Positions 1 to 10,775 of a DNA stretch of 64,000 nucleotides are shown here, piece by piece. Within the stretch, counting starts at the first letter, position 1; each line of letters begins with the position of its first letter. The DNA is from Leishmania infantum JPCM5. Taxonomy: Eukaryota; Euglenozoa; Kinetoplastea; Trypanosomatida; Trypanosomatidae. Where the stretch lies: the NCBI RefSeq assembly GCF_000002875.2, contig NC_009392.2, positions 310,001 through 374,000 of the forward strand, written 5' to 3'. Made by a program: the position numbers and the translations under genes. The notes beneath the pieces were generated by a model. The model made no database searches. It was not told where the DNA came from and worked only from the letters and a program-made list of their open reading frames with translations.

Positions 1-594
1 TTGCGTGCTGCTGTCTCCTCCCACGGTGCTGTGAGCGATGTGTCTTCTGCTGTCGGGGCCTAGGGAGGGGGGGCGGCAGGCAGCGCCATCTGCCCTCCCC
101 GCTTGGTCGCCGTCTCTCGCGCCTCTGCCTCTCTCCCTCGCTGCCGTTGCGGCGCGCCGCACATCCACCGGGCTCCCGTCCTGATCCTTCTCGCTTGTGT
201 GCATGTCATCAAGTGGCCCACCTGCTCCCGCTGCGCACGCCTCGCAGTCCCACTTGCCTGTCTCCTCACGACTGCCTCCCTCCCTCACCCCGATCTCTCT
301 CTCTCCTCGCCTCCTTTCACTCTTGCTCGCGTGGCGCATCCGCCCACCCCCTCTCACAACGCACGCGCACAAACAAACGCCGACAACGTGCACGTGCACG
401 TGCAACAACAATAATATACGTATATATACCTGTTTGTGTGTGTGTGTGCTGCCAAGGCTCTCCCTCGCTGTCTTCGGCTTGCACCCCCGCGTTCCCCTCG
501 CCAGCGTCACTGCGCGATCTCGACTCCCCTGCCGTGTGTCCCCGTGTGTGCCTCCGCTGTGCCTCTCTCAGAATTCCGCCGTGGGCCTTCGAAG
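1..594 (+). other. Upstream region of the first amastin
   Basis: No gene is seen here. Bases about 160-290 are recognisably related to the stretch about 13770-13880 that precedes the amastins of the tandem array (shared run from the CACCGG-type start through the GTGGCCCACC motif to CCTGTC), so this is a diverged copy of the amastin upstream region. A short GT run lies at 433-449. Confidence 0.6.
549..571 (+). promoter_or_regulatory. Polypyrimidine tract and likely spliced-leader acceptor of amastin 1
   Basis: A pyrimidine-rich run (ending GCCTCTCTCAG) finishes in an AG at 570-571, 24 bases before the ATG. In trypanosomatids such a tract plus AG directs spliced-leader addition and couples to polyadenylation of the gene before it. 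The exact acceptor is inferred. Confidence 0.45.
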
Positions 595-1206
595 ATGGCG
601 TGCAAGCTCGGCGTCATTATCTACGTCGTCCTCCAGTTCATCGCGTTCTTCTCCGTGCTGATCGGTACGGGGGTCGACATGTTTTACATCAAGCCGGAGC
701 ACAGCTTTGGCGCCAGGGTATGCATAACCCTGTGGGGTGGAAAGACTGACTGTCGAAAAGCCAAGGTAACCATCACCCCGGGCGTACGGTGGAAGTTCTG
801 CCCCATCCGCCTCAGAAACTTCCGCATTGGTGAGGCGTTCGCTGTCATCTCCATCTTCGTGTACGGCGCGGCGTTCCTCTTCGGCTTCCTTTTGCTGTAC
901 TGCTGCGCTGGCTTCCGCTGGCTCTGCCTGGCGCTGAACATCGTGGGCGCTGTCACCGCTTGCGTTGTCTGGGCGGTCATGGTGGTCACCTACAGACTCC
1001 CAGAGCCCAAGTGCCTGGAGCTGAGTGACGGCTACGATTTCGGCACCGGCTTCGGTCTCTTCGTGCTTGCCTGGATCCTGGATATCATCGACATTATCTT
1101 CCTGATGCTCCCGTGGCAAATCGGAGAGTTCGGTGAGGGTGACGAACCGAATGGGCAGGAGGAGGAGGAGGAGGTGGTGCAGTCTAAAAAAGCAACGGAG
1201 GAGTAG
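595..1206 (+). CDS. Amastin-like surface protein (diverged copy, acidic tail)
   Basis: The 203-residue product is an amastin, a four-pass surface glycoprotein family of trypanosomatids that is abundant in intracellular amastigotes. The family signature is intact at residues 43-53 (CITLWGGKTDC). Hydrophobic segments lie at about 5-27, 79-103, 107-132 and 148-172, which puts the signature in the first extracellular loop and both termini inside. The ATG at 595 is chosen because the start MACKLGV aligns with the other amastins here; the open frame upstream of it is pyrimidine-rich leader sequence. Unlike the three array copies it has a long acidic C-terminus with a run of five glutamates. It lies outside the homogenised array and differs from those copies throughout. 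Function in the membrane is not established by sequence; family assignment is secure. Confidence 0.93.
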   Translation: MACKLGVIIYVVLQFIAFFSVLIGTGVDMFYIKPEHSFGARVCITLWGGKTDCRKAKVTITPGVRWKFCPIRLRNFRIGEAFAVISIFVYGAAFLFGFLLLYCCAGFRWLCLALNIVGAVTACVVWAVMVVTYRLPEPKCLELSDGYDFGTGFGLFVLAWILDIIDIIFLMLPWQIGEFGEGDEPNGQEEEEEVVQSKKATEE

Positions 1207-2202
1207 GAAGGAGAGTGCCGCAGGAAGTGACGGGCAAACGTGGCGGCAGCGCGGCAGCTCCACGACGACGCCCTCGTGGAGGAGCCGGCGGAGCTGATGC
1301 CGGCGGGAAAGACGGAGGGAGCGGAGGCTGCGGACGCTCGCCCCTGACTTTCGCCGGCATCTCTCCCGCTCTCGCTCGCTGCCCTCTCGTGCGCGCGACC
1401 GCTTGCGGGCGTGTTCGCGGTTTCTCCCTCGCCTGCTTTCGTCTTCTCCTGCGTGTGTCCTTTGTGGAGCTTTCCGCCTCCCCCTTCGCTTCTGCCTTTT
1501 CGATCTGCACAGCGATCTGCGCGTTGTGGTGGGCAGCGCACCCTTGACGGCGACACGCCCATCGAGGGCCCCCTCCCTCCCCCTCTGAGCCGTCGCCCTC
1601 GTTGCCTTCTCCAAATCGCCTCCCCCTCACGCACACCGCATGGACTCCTCAAACGGAGAGGTGGAGGGAGGGGGTGTGCGAGGTGCCACAGGTGTGGTGG
1701 TGGCAGGGGCAGGAGCCAAGGAGGCTCACGTGTAGGCGCAGCGGGAAGACAGGAGGGCGGCGTCCGTGCGCCCAGCGGCGACACACAGGTGCATACGCAA
1801 CGCTAAAGCGAGGCGATTGCAGCTCTGGCTCCTGATCTTTCCTTGCGCCCCATGCACGGCCTACGTGTGTGCGCGCACACCCGCGCGCGCGCAGGTGCGT
1901 AGGAGGGGGCACCCCCTTCTTCAGCGAATGCCCCTTCGGCGTCGCCCCTCCCTTGCTGCGGCGACTCCCCGCGCCCCTCGCGCCCACACGGAGAAGGCGG
2001 CACCACGACAGGGAAGCCGTCGGGCGCACTCTCGGTCCTCCGCGGGCCAACGCCGCGGTCGGGGTGCGTGCGTGCGCGTGCCTCAATATATGCGAAGTCT
2101 TTGTTATCTCTTTGCCTTCCGTGTGTCGTTTCTTTTTTTTCGCTTCGCTTGTTTGTTTGGTGGCCTCATCACACCGCCGAGTCCTCCAGACGCGGGTGTA
2201 GA
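1207..2202 (+). other. Amastin 1 downstream spacer (probable 3' UTR)
   Basis: No coding sequence is supported. The start is a diverged counterpart of the sequence after the array amastins (same GTAGGA-GGAAGAG-type opening, then CTCTCTCGCGCTGCCCTCTCGTGCG-like blocks). It is GC-rich with short GT and CA runs and probably contains the long 3' UTR through which amastin expression is usually controlled. Confidence 0.5.
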
Positions 2203-2700
2203 GAGTGTCCACACCGTATTACGGCATGCCGCGGCTTGAAGCGAGTGAGCGAGAGGCGTGGCATATGCAGGCAGAGCACAGGGTCTCAAAAGGCCCTGGC
2301 CTGCGGCTGGCCAACCTTCTCTCTGCGCTTGCCGGGCATGCACCTTGGCCACCGCCTGTTGCCCACACGACTGACGTCGACGCTTCCGCCCTCGAGCAGG
2401 AGCCTGGACGCGGCCCGCCTGGACCGAGGCATGCCGTCCGCCCGGGTCTCCGTCTGGCGCCGCAAGCGCCGCACGTACCCGAGGAAGGGACGAGCAAGGG
2501 CAAGATGAGCCGGTCAGACGCAGGGCCCCCGGTTGAACGGCAGGCAGTGCGCCCTTGGCGGCCAGGATGTTGCCGTGGTGCAACAGAGGCGTGCGAGCTG
2601 TGGTTGAATGCGTATATTTGTCGACGTGTTCGTGGTGGAGCGAGGCGTAGAGGGGTGCCTCGCTGCCACGGGCGGACACGCAAAACGTCAATAGCACATA
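2203..2700 (+). repeat. Candidate SIDER-type degenerate retroposon downstream of amastin 1
   Basis: This stretch shares ordered blocks with positions 16001-16370 in the array: GAGTGTCC-type opening, CCGTATTACGGCATGC against CCGTACTATGGAGTGCAGCAG, GGCGTGGCAT against GAAGCATGGCAT, GGGTCTCA, GGCCCTG and GTGCAACAGAGG. Its position in an amastin 3' region, length near 500 bases, and decayed state fit SIDER elements, short relics of ingi/L1Tc-like retroposons common in Leishmania 3' UTRs. I could not compare it with a SIDER consensus, so the family name is an inference. Confidence 0.45.
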
Positions 2701-2938
2701 ACAGCAAAACAGAAAAGGGGGAATGCACGCGCGCGCGCACGCACGCGGACGACAATGCAGACGTCCTCGATTTTGCTTGCTACTCCGACGGCTCCGCATG
2801 CCGGCTCCGCCTGGGACGCCACGGCGTGTGTGCGTGTGTGTGCGCACCTTTGACAGCGAATGCTAGGGGAAAACTCATGCTCTCACACTCGTGCTTCTCC
2901 TGCTTGTCTCCTCCTCTCCGCCCTAGGCCGGCCAGCGA

Positions 2939-4030
2939 GTGCACCGGTCGCTTCGAAAGGATCTGGATGCGCCGAAACGCCTCATAGTAGTCCCCATTGG
3001 TCCGACTCTGCTGCATACCTCTCTCTCACGCTCTAGAAGCTGTGTCGCGCACCAACATTCTCTTTTTGCACCTGGTGCTCGTGACGGTGGAGCGGTGTGG
3101 GCGCCGCTTCCGTTGAGTTTTCGATGGGCTGATGGCGGAAAAGCAGCTGTGCATGGGCATTCTCGTGCATGGCCAAGCCCCCCGCGCGGCCTCACATTTG
3201 CGGGGCTCCTGACTAATGACGCCGGCTGCTGGTGGGCGTTCAGTGAGCACCGAAAGCCGTGGAAAGGCGGGCGTCCCGCGCACGTGGGGATTCTGAATGC
3301 GGATGGCTCAATCACCATGCTGCTGAGGGGAGGGGTGCCGGTGTCGGAGGAGTGCATCCATCGCCTCGAGGCAGCTGTCAGCCAATTCACGGACAGCCGC
3401 TCGTGCCCGCTGCCGGGAGACGAAGCGGATGCTGACACAGGGCGGGTTGCGGTGGGTCTGGGAAGACATGGATGTTGCCCTCCCTGAGGGGCCCCATCGC
3501 GGACCGGCACGCCCACGGAGGAGGATCCGCGGGTGCTCTTCCGTCTCCCCTCCTTCGTGTTCGGTCCGTGGCATGCATGCAAGGCGTCGCTGCAGGGCGG
3601 ACACAGCGTGTGCCGGCTCATTCTGGTAGCGGCATCGACGGCCGAGCGGACGGATGCAGCGCAGGCCGCGGCGCAAGCAACCACGACGCCTTCAGCTGCG
3701 GGCAGCCCCCAGGCACCATTTGCTGCAGCGCGACGTGGCGTGGGCCTCTGCTGAAGGCGCACCTTGCCCAAATCGTCAGAACCAGCCCGTGTTGCCCAGG
3801 CTGTGGCATGATGCAGACCGTCGTCTCGTCGTCTTCTCGGCGATCTGCAGCGTCGCATTCAACGGGCGCGGCATGACGCCAGCAGAGACCCGCGACATTG
3901 CACTGGCCTTGAAGAGGGCCTTCGACTGCCTCCTCACTCAGGCGCGGCTCTCGCGCTTGCTCACCCTCTGCAGCGCAAGCTCCCGGGACGAGCGGACGAT
4001 GGACCCCGTGGCTCTGATGTGTTTAGCCGC
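2939..4030 (+). pseudogene. Unidentified gene relic with coding-like segments
   Basis: Several adjoining stretches look like former coding sequence, with high third-position GC and ordinary amino-acid composition, but cannot be read through. The clearest is about 3190-3475 (for example AGLLTNDAGCWWAF, HVGILNADGSITMLLRGG, HRLEAAVSQF). It ends at a TGA at 3485-3487; the same frame resumes as LFRLPSFVFGPWHACKASLQ at about 3535-3595; a different frame from about 3800 gives DADRRLVVFSAICSVAFNG and RDIALALKRAFDCLLTQ. At least one stop and one frameshift separate them. I do not recognise the family. It could be a degenerate protein gene or part of a degenerate ingi-related element; no polymerase or endonuclease motif was seen. 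Confidence 0.33.
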
Positions 4031-5772
4031 GAGCAGGTGCATGAGACGGAGGCACAGTGCGAAGAGAGCAGGGTACCGGGGTGCCCCTATCACGTGTACA
4101 CCCCACAGCGAGGTTTGCGGGTGGGGAGTGCGGCGGCAGCGGACAGAAGGATCAAGCAGCCAAATGAAGTGAGCGCAACCTTGCGCGCCCCCTCTCACGG
4201 CGGGCACCACAGTGTGCGCCGCCGCGCCGGAATGTAAGCGTCGCGCAGCTTCGCAGCCGCCGGCCACTGCCTGAGCCGTTGGCAGACACACGCACGACCT
4301 TGCGCTGGGCCCACACACGGCACTGTTGTCCATCCACCGCGTGGCCGTGTTGTGTCGTGCGTAGCACACGTATGCTCGGAGCATCACGGGTGCTCTGCGG
4401 TGGCTGGACCAGCCGCCCCACGCGCTGACGCTGCTGGAAACGGTCTCAAGAGCGACGGGTGTGTTAGTGCCACTCAGGGCCGCCCCTATCCGTGTTCGCC
4501 GCGCTGCTCAGAAGTGCCCCGGGTGATCTGTACAGACGGTATAAGTGGGCCGCAGCCAATGCACCAAGACGCACCGCACCGACGATGACGGCGGACGCAG
4601 TGTCCGGCCCCTACACCGACGCGCAAACGAACAGTTGAGGAGCCGCCTGCGTACAGCGGGCAACACAGCAAGCCCCCATGACAAGCCAGCATTGAGGTCA
4701 CGGCCCCGCCGATGGCGCGCGTGCGGCGGCGCACCGAGCGGTGCCTTCGCGCATGTGCGCTGACTTTTCGCTTGTTTTTCTCTCGTCTGGTGGAACTGCG
4801 GTTAACCTTCATTTGGACGGCGCCTCCGTCCTCTCTGCTTTCCGCAAGTGCGCGATCTTCACACCGTGACGCAGTCCACCGTGCGTTATCAAAGGCCCAT
4901 TGCATAAAATGCGAGGGAAACCCCGCCGGCAGGCCGAGCCGTGATGGTGCACGCAATTCGCGAAGTGGTAAAACTCGCGACTCTGGGAGGTGAGACAGAA
5001 GCTCGACAGTCAGGTGGATCCGCGCTACCGTTAGTACAGAGACGCAACGTGCTCGTGTATCTGTGCATGGGCGCACAGCGTTGTGTTGGAAGACCGGTAC
5101 TTACATGCAGTTTTGCAAGTTAGCGTGTCGGCGCGTATGCCACGCTGGCTTCTCTGTTATGTGAAGCGGTTGACTCGTGGAGCGCGCCTTTTTTCCTCAT
5201 TTCCGGATCTGCTCGCTGACCTTTCATGCAGGTTAAAGACCCGTAGTCGCCTCGTCACGAGCAGGCACAGGTGAGTGAGTGTACGCGTGGTTGTACGATG
5301 GATGCACGGGCCTCATCCTTTCATCGTCTTTGCTCCCCCTACCGCCCCCCTTCTCGTCAACCTCGCCCCCACCCACCTACACACAAACATGTGCCACGCG
5401 CCCGCGCCGAAGCGGGCAGAGAGAAGAAAACCCGAAAATTAAAGAAGCCACGCATGACATCGCTGCTGCGAGTCTACGTCCCCTCTTTCCTCGCGCTACT
5501 TCCCTTCTCTCTCCCCGACATTACACTCACACAGAGGTCTTGGTGGTGGTGGCGAAAGGGAGCGCGCACGACGGGTGGCGTCGAAGTCGAAGAGCTCCAA
5601 GAACAGCACGCGCACACCATATGTACGGCCAGCTTGTAAAGGAGGGACCATAGCAAGCGGACGCGGTGCATCTACGCGTCAGAGGTGGGCCGAACGCCGA
5701 GTCACTGGCGGACATACGAACGTCTTCTCCGCGAGTTCGCAGATCCTGCCACTCACACGCACACACCACAGC
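4031..5772 (+). other. Spacer upstream of tuzin 1
   Basis: No gene is supported in this 1.7 kb. The last part (about 5300-5534) is pyrimidine-rich and A-rich in turn, as expected for the leader and trans-splicing region of the tuzin that follows. Confidence 0.45.
5483..5534 (+). promoter_or_regulatory. Likely trans-splice acceptor region of tuzin 1
   Basis: A pyrimidine-rich run (CCTCTTTCC, CTTCCCTTCTCTCTCCCC) is followed by the first downstream AG at 5533-5534, giving a leader of about 240 bases before the ATG at 5773. The assignment is by pattern only. Confidence 0.4.
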
Positions 5773-7587
5773 ATGTACTGGAGCATGCGGCGACTGCACA
5801 GCGTTGCCGTTGGCGGTGCAGCGCGTTGGCTGCGGAAGTGCGCTGCGGACGACTCTGCAGCAGCCGTGGCACCGCCCAATCCTACCCCTGAGGCGGTGCC
5901 CTCGTCCTCTGTCGATTCGGTCAGCGTCATCCCTGGTGACTTTGCTTCTCTTACCGTGCGAGCGTACTTCAGGCAACCCCTTGTCGGCGTCGGTGTTCAC
6001 CACTTCGCCGTCGGCCGAATCAAGGAGCAGCTGTCGCACGACGAGTACATCGTGGACATGGAGGAGGTTCACCTGTCCTCGATTACCGATGTGAGCACGC
6101 GAGTGTACGTGCGAGTCGGTCGCACGGCGACGAACGAAGACCGCATAGCGGGCGGCATTGTCGGACGCGTGAACAGCAATGGTACTCTCGGCGTCCTAAT
6201 GGACAACAACAGTTTTGAGGCACAGGTGTCGCAGGACGACGTGATTCTGGTGGAGGGGCGCTCCCGCTTCACGCGGGAGAAAGGATACAAAGACATGATG
6301 GAGTGGTTTCGAAGCGCCGGTGTGCACCGCCGCGCTGATCGCGAGCGGTTGTGCTTCTTGCTCTACCAGCGGGGCTGGCGTGTCGACAAACTATACCTGC
6401 TGGAGCCGAGCGACGTTCACTGCATGCAGTACTTGAGGAAGTCGGTGAGACAGATGGTGCTGGAGAAGGCGGAGTGGCAGCGCGACCACCACGCAGAGAT
6501 GCGCGCGCTGCTGCGCGAGAGGGTGAAGGAGCGCGCGTGGCGCTACTTCATTCAGAAGTACAGCGGCTTCGTCAGTGCGAACTGGGCCGGGCTCGGCGTC
6601 CTGTCCGTGTTCCTCTGGAACTACAAACGCTTCAGGCGTCAGCAGCGCTCGTTTCAGGTGAAGCATGCCGTCAACACGCTCACCCACACAGACCACAGGC
6701 GCTCGAGCAGCCCGGCGGTGCCGCAGCAGTTCGTGGAGCGCGCGGCGGAGGAGAGATGGACACGCCAAATGCTCCGCCGGCTGAACAACACCCACCCGCG
6801 CATCGCCGTGGTGACGGGGTTCCGCGGGTGCGGCAAGAGCTCGCTGCTGCGCTCGGCGGTGCGCAAGGAGCACAAACCCGCTCTCTTTGTCGAGGTGCGC
6901 GGGGTCGAGGGCACGCTCACCTGCATCGTGAAGGCGATGAAGGTGCCGAATCTCGAGTCGTGCGGGGACTACCTGGAGTTCATTACAGATACCTTTACCA
7001 AGGCAGCGAAGATCAACGGTGAGCCACCCATCTTGGTTGTCACGCTGCGAGAGGGAAGCGAGTTGTCGCGGGTGTACAACGAGTCCGTCGCACTCGCTTG
7101 TGATCGCCGGCTATGCCACCTCGTTTATGAGGTGGCCTTGGAGTCACTGTCGATTCCGAATGTGCTTCTGCCACGGCTCGATTTCTACTCGGTGCCGAAC
7201 TTCAACGTTCGGCAGGCGCTCCAGTACACCGAACACACGGTGGACGCGGTGGCGATGCAGCACTTCATTGAAACGATGGGGACGAACAGCAACGACATTG
7301 ACGAACTGCTGGCGGCCATTCTGCACCGCAAGGTCTCGATAGCGGAGTACACCGAGCAGAAGCTGCGGAGGGCGATGCGGCAGGTCGAGACCGCTTGGGC
7401 CGGCTCCGAGAAGCTGAGGGCTGCACTGAAGAAGCTGGCTGAGGCGGACTGCTACGTCGGACAGGAGAATGGCACCGACGCGCTGCGCGATCCGGCGCTG
7501 AAGGAGATGGTTTTGTACGACCCTGTGAGCGATCGATGGGTTTTTACCCACAAGGTCTACCACACCGCAGCGCGCTGCTGTCTATAG
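5773..7587 (+). CDS. Tuzin (intact copy 1), P-loop membrane protein
   Basis: This 604-residue product belongs to the tuzin family, which alternates with delta-amastins in trypanosomatid genomes and has no proven biochemical role. A Walker A P-loop is present at about residues 349-357 (GFRGCGKSS), so nucleotide binding is likely. One hydrophobic segment, residues about 263-285, precedes the P-loop domain and is followed by basic residues (NYKRFRRQQR), suggesting a single membrane anchor. Family blocks LACDRRLCHLVYEVALES, LLPRLDFYSVPNF and GTNSNDIDELLAA are intact in the C-terminal half. I chose the ATG at 5773; a second in-frame ATG at 5785 is possible, while the upstream in-frame extension is leader-like. 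It is about half identical to tuzin 2, clearest in the C-terminal domain. It is far less decayed than the tuzin copies in the array and shows no lesion. Confidence 0.92.
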   Translation: MYWSMRRLHSVAVGGAARWLRKCAADDSAAAVAPPNPTPEAVPSSSVDSVSVIPGDFASLTVRAYFRQPLVGVGVHHFAVGRIKEQLSHDEYIVDMEEVHLSSITDVSTRVYVRVGRTATNEDRIAGGIVGRVNSNGTLGVLMDNNSFEAQVSQDDVILVEGRSRFTREKGYKDMMEWFRSAGVHRRADRERLCFLLYQRGWRVDKLYLLEPSDVHCMQYLRKSVRQMVLEKAEWQRDHHAEMRALLRERVKERAWRYFIQKYSGFVSANWAGLGVLSVFLWNYKRFRRQQRSFQVKHAVNTLTHTDHRRSSSPAVPQQFVERAAEERWTRQMLRRLNNTHPRIAVVTGFRGCGKSSLLRSAVRKEHKPALFVEVRGVEGTLTCIVKAMKVPNLESCGDYLEFITDTFTKAAKINGEPPILVVTLREGSELSRVYNESVALACDRRLCHLVYEVALESLSIPNVLLPRLDFYSVPNFNVRQALQYTEHTVDAVAMQHFIETMGTNSNDIDELLAAILHRKVSIAEYTEQKLRRAMRQVETAWAGSEKLRAALKKLAEADCYVGQENGTDALRDPALKEMVLYDPVSDRWVFTHKVYHTAARCCL

Positions 7588-8867
7588 TCCTCCGCAGAGC
7601 CGAGACACGACGCTGTTGATGTGTCAAACGCGATGGGCGCCACATCCATTCACGCGCTCAACGAAAAGCCACCTAAAACGGAGGAGGACATGGCGATCAG
7701 CGCAGAAGGATGGAAGACGATGCGGGGCGCTGACCGTGCAGGCGACCCCCCCCTCGCGTACCTCTCCATTGTGCCGCACCGCACACCCTCTTTGCTTTTC
7801 GGCATGCTCCTCGCCTGCCTGCCCGGCCACGTGTACCGTGCTCGCATCGCTATGTGCCAGGAACTTATCTGCGATGCTGTGCGGAGTTGGGGGAGGGGGG
7901 CGTTTGGACAAGAATGAGGCAGGAGGGGCTGCTGCGCTGGCAGGCCGTGATGAGACGTTCTTCTTGCCTCCTCCAGTCGCCCGTCACCACGTGTGTGCGT
8001 GTGCACGGCGTGCTCTCACACCTACTGTAACACCCCTTCAGCCCCTCTCGCCCACCCATCTACCCCCGCTTGAGTCTTGCCAGGGGGTGGGTGTGCGCAG
8101 CGCGTCACGTTGACGTTAAGGGCAGGGGCTTGGAGGTGGGCGTCGAGGCAGAAGGGTACGTCCTCGGCGCAGGCTGCCTTTGTCTTCGTCGTCATTCAGC
8201 TCCCCTCTTCCTCCCCTCCCCCCACGCGTCACTGCTGTCTCCACTCGACACTATCCTCCCTCCCTCTCTGTCCTTCTCGCCACCCTTTTCTTCGATCACT
8301 TTTATCACGCCTTCCCTCTGTGTGCACACACGCGCGCTGCGTTCTCGGTACTCCCTCCCTCCACCCTCTCCACATCCGCCCTGCCCTGCCCCCTTCACGC
8401 CGCGCGTGGAACGTGCATGGCGCGCCCCTCAGCGTGCGTCTCACGTTTTTTTGCTTCGGTGCATTTGTTGCGGAAAGTAGCGCCGTGCTATAGACGAAGC
8501 ACACTGTGGAAGGAAGCGCCTATATGCATGTGTGTACATATATATACACGGCGCCTAAACCGGAAACGCCAACGAGGTCGAACCCATCCATCGCTGTCGC
8601 CACTACTGCTTTATTCTACTCGTGCATGCGTGTCTGCGGCAGAGCTGCGGATGCGAAGGAGTATTGCAGCTCGCACCGCCCCCCTCCCCACTCACTCGCT
8701 CGCAGAGGTGCGCACGCCTTGGTACCGTCCTCTTCCTGTATTCTCTCCCTCCGCCTCGGACTCTCCGTCGTTGCAACTTCGTGTCCGGCAAGCTAAGAAA
8801 GACGAGTGCAGCCGCTCGGGGCGTTTGCGCTTCAATCGTCATCATTGCGGTCGAATACCGTGCCGCT
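7588..8867 (+). other. Tuzin 1 to tuzin 2 intergenic region
   Basis: No coding sequence is supported. It holds a G-run near 7890-7900, pyrimidine-rich stretches at about 8195-8290 and 8680-8760, and a short TA run near 8538. The AG at 8704-8705, after CCACTCACTCGCTCGC, is a plausible trans-splice acceptor for tuzin 2. Confidence 0.45.
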
Positions 8868-10775
8868 ATGTTGAGCCAGCCAACGCGTCGCTGCCTGTTC
8901 ACGGCGGTGTCCTCGGTGTCGAGCACCACTGCCGCCTCCTCTTCGGGCGGCGTGTCGCGCGAGCTGGATGCGTCGGCGGTGAGGCGGTCGGCCTTTGCCC
9001 AGCCGGGGCTGGAGGGACTGCGCATCGCTGCGTACGCGCCTACTGAGCCAGGCGTGCCGTCGTCGCAGCGCCGGCTTCCCGTGGCTATTGGTCACGTCGT
9101 CGCGCAGCTGTCGTCCCTTGTTTTCGCAGTAGACTTCGATGACAGACTACCACCGCCCGCCGTGTCGCTGGGATCACGCGTCTACGTGGCCTACGAGCGG
9201 GAGGATGTGGACCAGACTTCGCAGCAGGGCGATGGAGGCGTGGGTGGTGCACCGAGTCGCGTCTTCCTGGTGGGCGGCCTCGTCGTGCGAGTGAACCCTA
9301 ATGGCACCTTGGGTGTCCTGCTGGACCACAACAAGGTAGATCTGGCGGTCCCGCCGGAAAAGATAGCCGTGACGGAGGGCGTGTGCAAGTTCCTCAATCA
9401 CCCCAAGTACCTGCGGGTCGTGGAGTGGGTGCGCTCCGCCGGTCTCTCGGAGACGGACGACGTGGAGAGCACCGCGTGCATCCTGTACCACCGCGGCTGG
9501 CGGGCGGAGCGTCTGTACCTGCTCGAGGCTTCTGACATCCGCAGCATGACGCACCTGTCCCAGTCCGCCCGCATGTCGCTCATGGAGAAGGCAGAGTGGC
9601 AGCGCGATCACCACCGTCAGATGCGCAACATTCACAGGGAGCGTGTGAAGGAGCGGGACCGACGGTACATGTCGGCCAAGTACGCCGGCATCCTCTCCGC
9701 CAGCGTCGCCTTCTGCGGTGCCTTTTCGCTCTTTGGGTGGAACTACAGGAACTACCTGACGCATCAGCGCTCCTACCAGATGCGTTTCGCGGTGAAGACG
9801 CTCTGCAAGAAGGTGCCTCCGGGAAGCGCAGCCACCATCGGCGCGCCGCCAGCAGCGACGGGTGTGGAGACATCGATGTCGTCGTCTGCGGCGCATCGCA
9901 TGTCGAAGCACGTTAGTCGGGTGGTGCAGGAGCGCTGGATTCGACAGGTGTTTCACCGACTCGATACAGCGCACCCTCGTATCGTGGTTATCACCGGGTA
10001 CTTTGGGTGCGGGAAGAGCTCGCTGTGCTGCACTGCCATTCACGATGAAGGCATGGCCGGCGTCTTCGTGGATGTGCGCAACAAGGAGGACACGCTGCGC
10101 AGCGTCATCAAGGCACTTGGTGTGCCGCACGTCGAGGCCTGCGGCGACCCCCTCGACTTCATCTCGGAAGCATGTTACAAGGCCAAGTCCATCACGAATG
10201 GAAAGGCGCCCGTGATTGTGCTGAAGCTGCGTGAGGGGAATAGCCTGACGCGTGTGTACAACGAGGCGCTGACGCTGGCGTGCGATCGCCGCGCGTGCCA
10301 CATCGTGGTTGAGCTGCCGCTCGAGTCGCTGACCACGACTAACACGTTGCTGCCGCGGTTGGATTTTTACACGGTCCCCAACTTCAGCCGCTCGCAGGCG
10401 TACGAGTACATTCAACATCGCCTCGACGCTCTCGGCATGGAGGTGTTTCTGGACACCGTGGGCACGAACAGCAACGACTTGGATGAGCTGCTTGCTGCCG
10501 CTCATCAGCACCGTGTATCGGCGACAGAGTACACGAACCAGAAGCTTCTCAAGGCGATGCGCCGGCTGCAGACGGCGTGGGGCGATGACGCGCAGCTCAA
10601 GGCGGCCGTGAAGCGTCTGGCGCAGTTGCCATACGATGAAGGCCAACACGAGGGCCTTGACGACAGCAGTCTCAGCCACCCATCGCTGCGCGATGTGATC
10701 TTCTACAATTCTGTGCAGGATGTTTGGCTCTTCAAGAACCAAGTGCTGCACACCGCCGCCTCCTGCTTGCTATGA
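8868..10775 (+). CDS. Tuzin (intact copy 2), P-loop membrane protein
   Basis: This 635-residue tuzin is the second intact family member. The Walker A motif is at about residues 377-385 (GYFGCGKSS), after a hydrophobic segment at about 276-297 that ends in an aromatic-basic stretch (GWNYRNYL). The C-terminal blocks LACDRRACHIVVELPLES, LLPRLDFYTVPNFS and GTNSNDLDELLAA match tuzin 1, and both end in a HTAA-x-C motif. The N-terminal 50 residues are rich in Ser, Arg and Ala (MLSQPTRRCLFTAVSSVSST), compatible with an organelle-targeting or simply unstructured leader. The ATG at 8868 starts the conserved region; the open frame runs 82 codons further upstream but reads through the pyrimidine-rich leader. 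The role is unknown. The P-loop suggests an ATPase or GTPase; that is inference. Confidence 0.92.
   Translation: MLSQPTRRCLFTAVSSVSSTTAASSSGGVSRELDASAVRRSAFAQPGLEGLRIAAYAPTEPGVPSSQRRLPVAIGHVVAQLSSLVFAVDFDDRLPPPAVSLGSRVYVAYEREDVDQTSQQGDGGVGGAPSRVFLVGGLVVRVNPNGTLGVLLDHNKVDLAVPPEKIAVTEGVCKFLNHPKYLRVVEWVRSAGLSETDDVESTACILYHRGWRAERLYLLEASDIRSMTHLSQSARMSLMEKAEWQRDHHRQMRNIHRERVKERDRRYMSAKYAGILSASVAFCGAFSLFGWNYRNYLTHQRSYQMRFAVKTLCKKVPPGSAATIGAPPAATGVETSMSSSAAHRMSKHVSRVVQERWIRQVFHRLDTAHPRIVVITGYFGCGKSSLCCTAIHDEGMAGVFVDVRNKEDTLRSVIKALGVPHVEACGDPLDFISEACYKAKSITNGKAPVIVLKLREGNSLTRVYNEALTLACDRRACHIVVELPLESLTTTNTLLPRLDFYTVPNFSRSQAYEYIQHRLDALGMEVFLDTVGTNSNDLDELLAAAHQHRVSATEYTNQKLLKAMRRLQTAWGDDAQLKAAVKRLAQLPYDEGQHEGLDDSSLSHPSLRDVIFYNSVQDVWLFKNQVLHTAASCLL

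Noticed and set aside
568..1614. - strand open frame of 348 codons opposite amastin 1
   Set aside because: A shadow of the amastin gene and its purine-rich 3' flank; no family resemblance.
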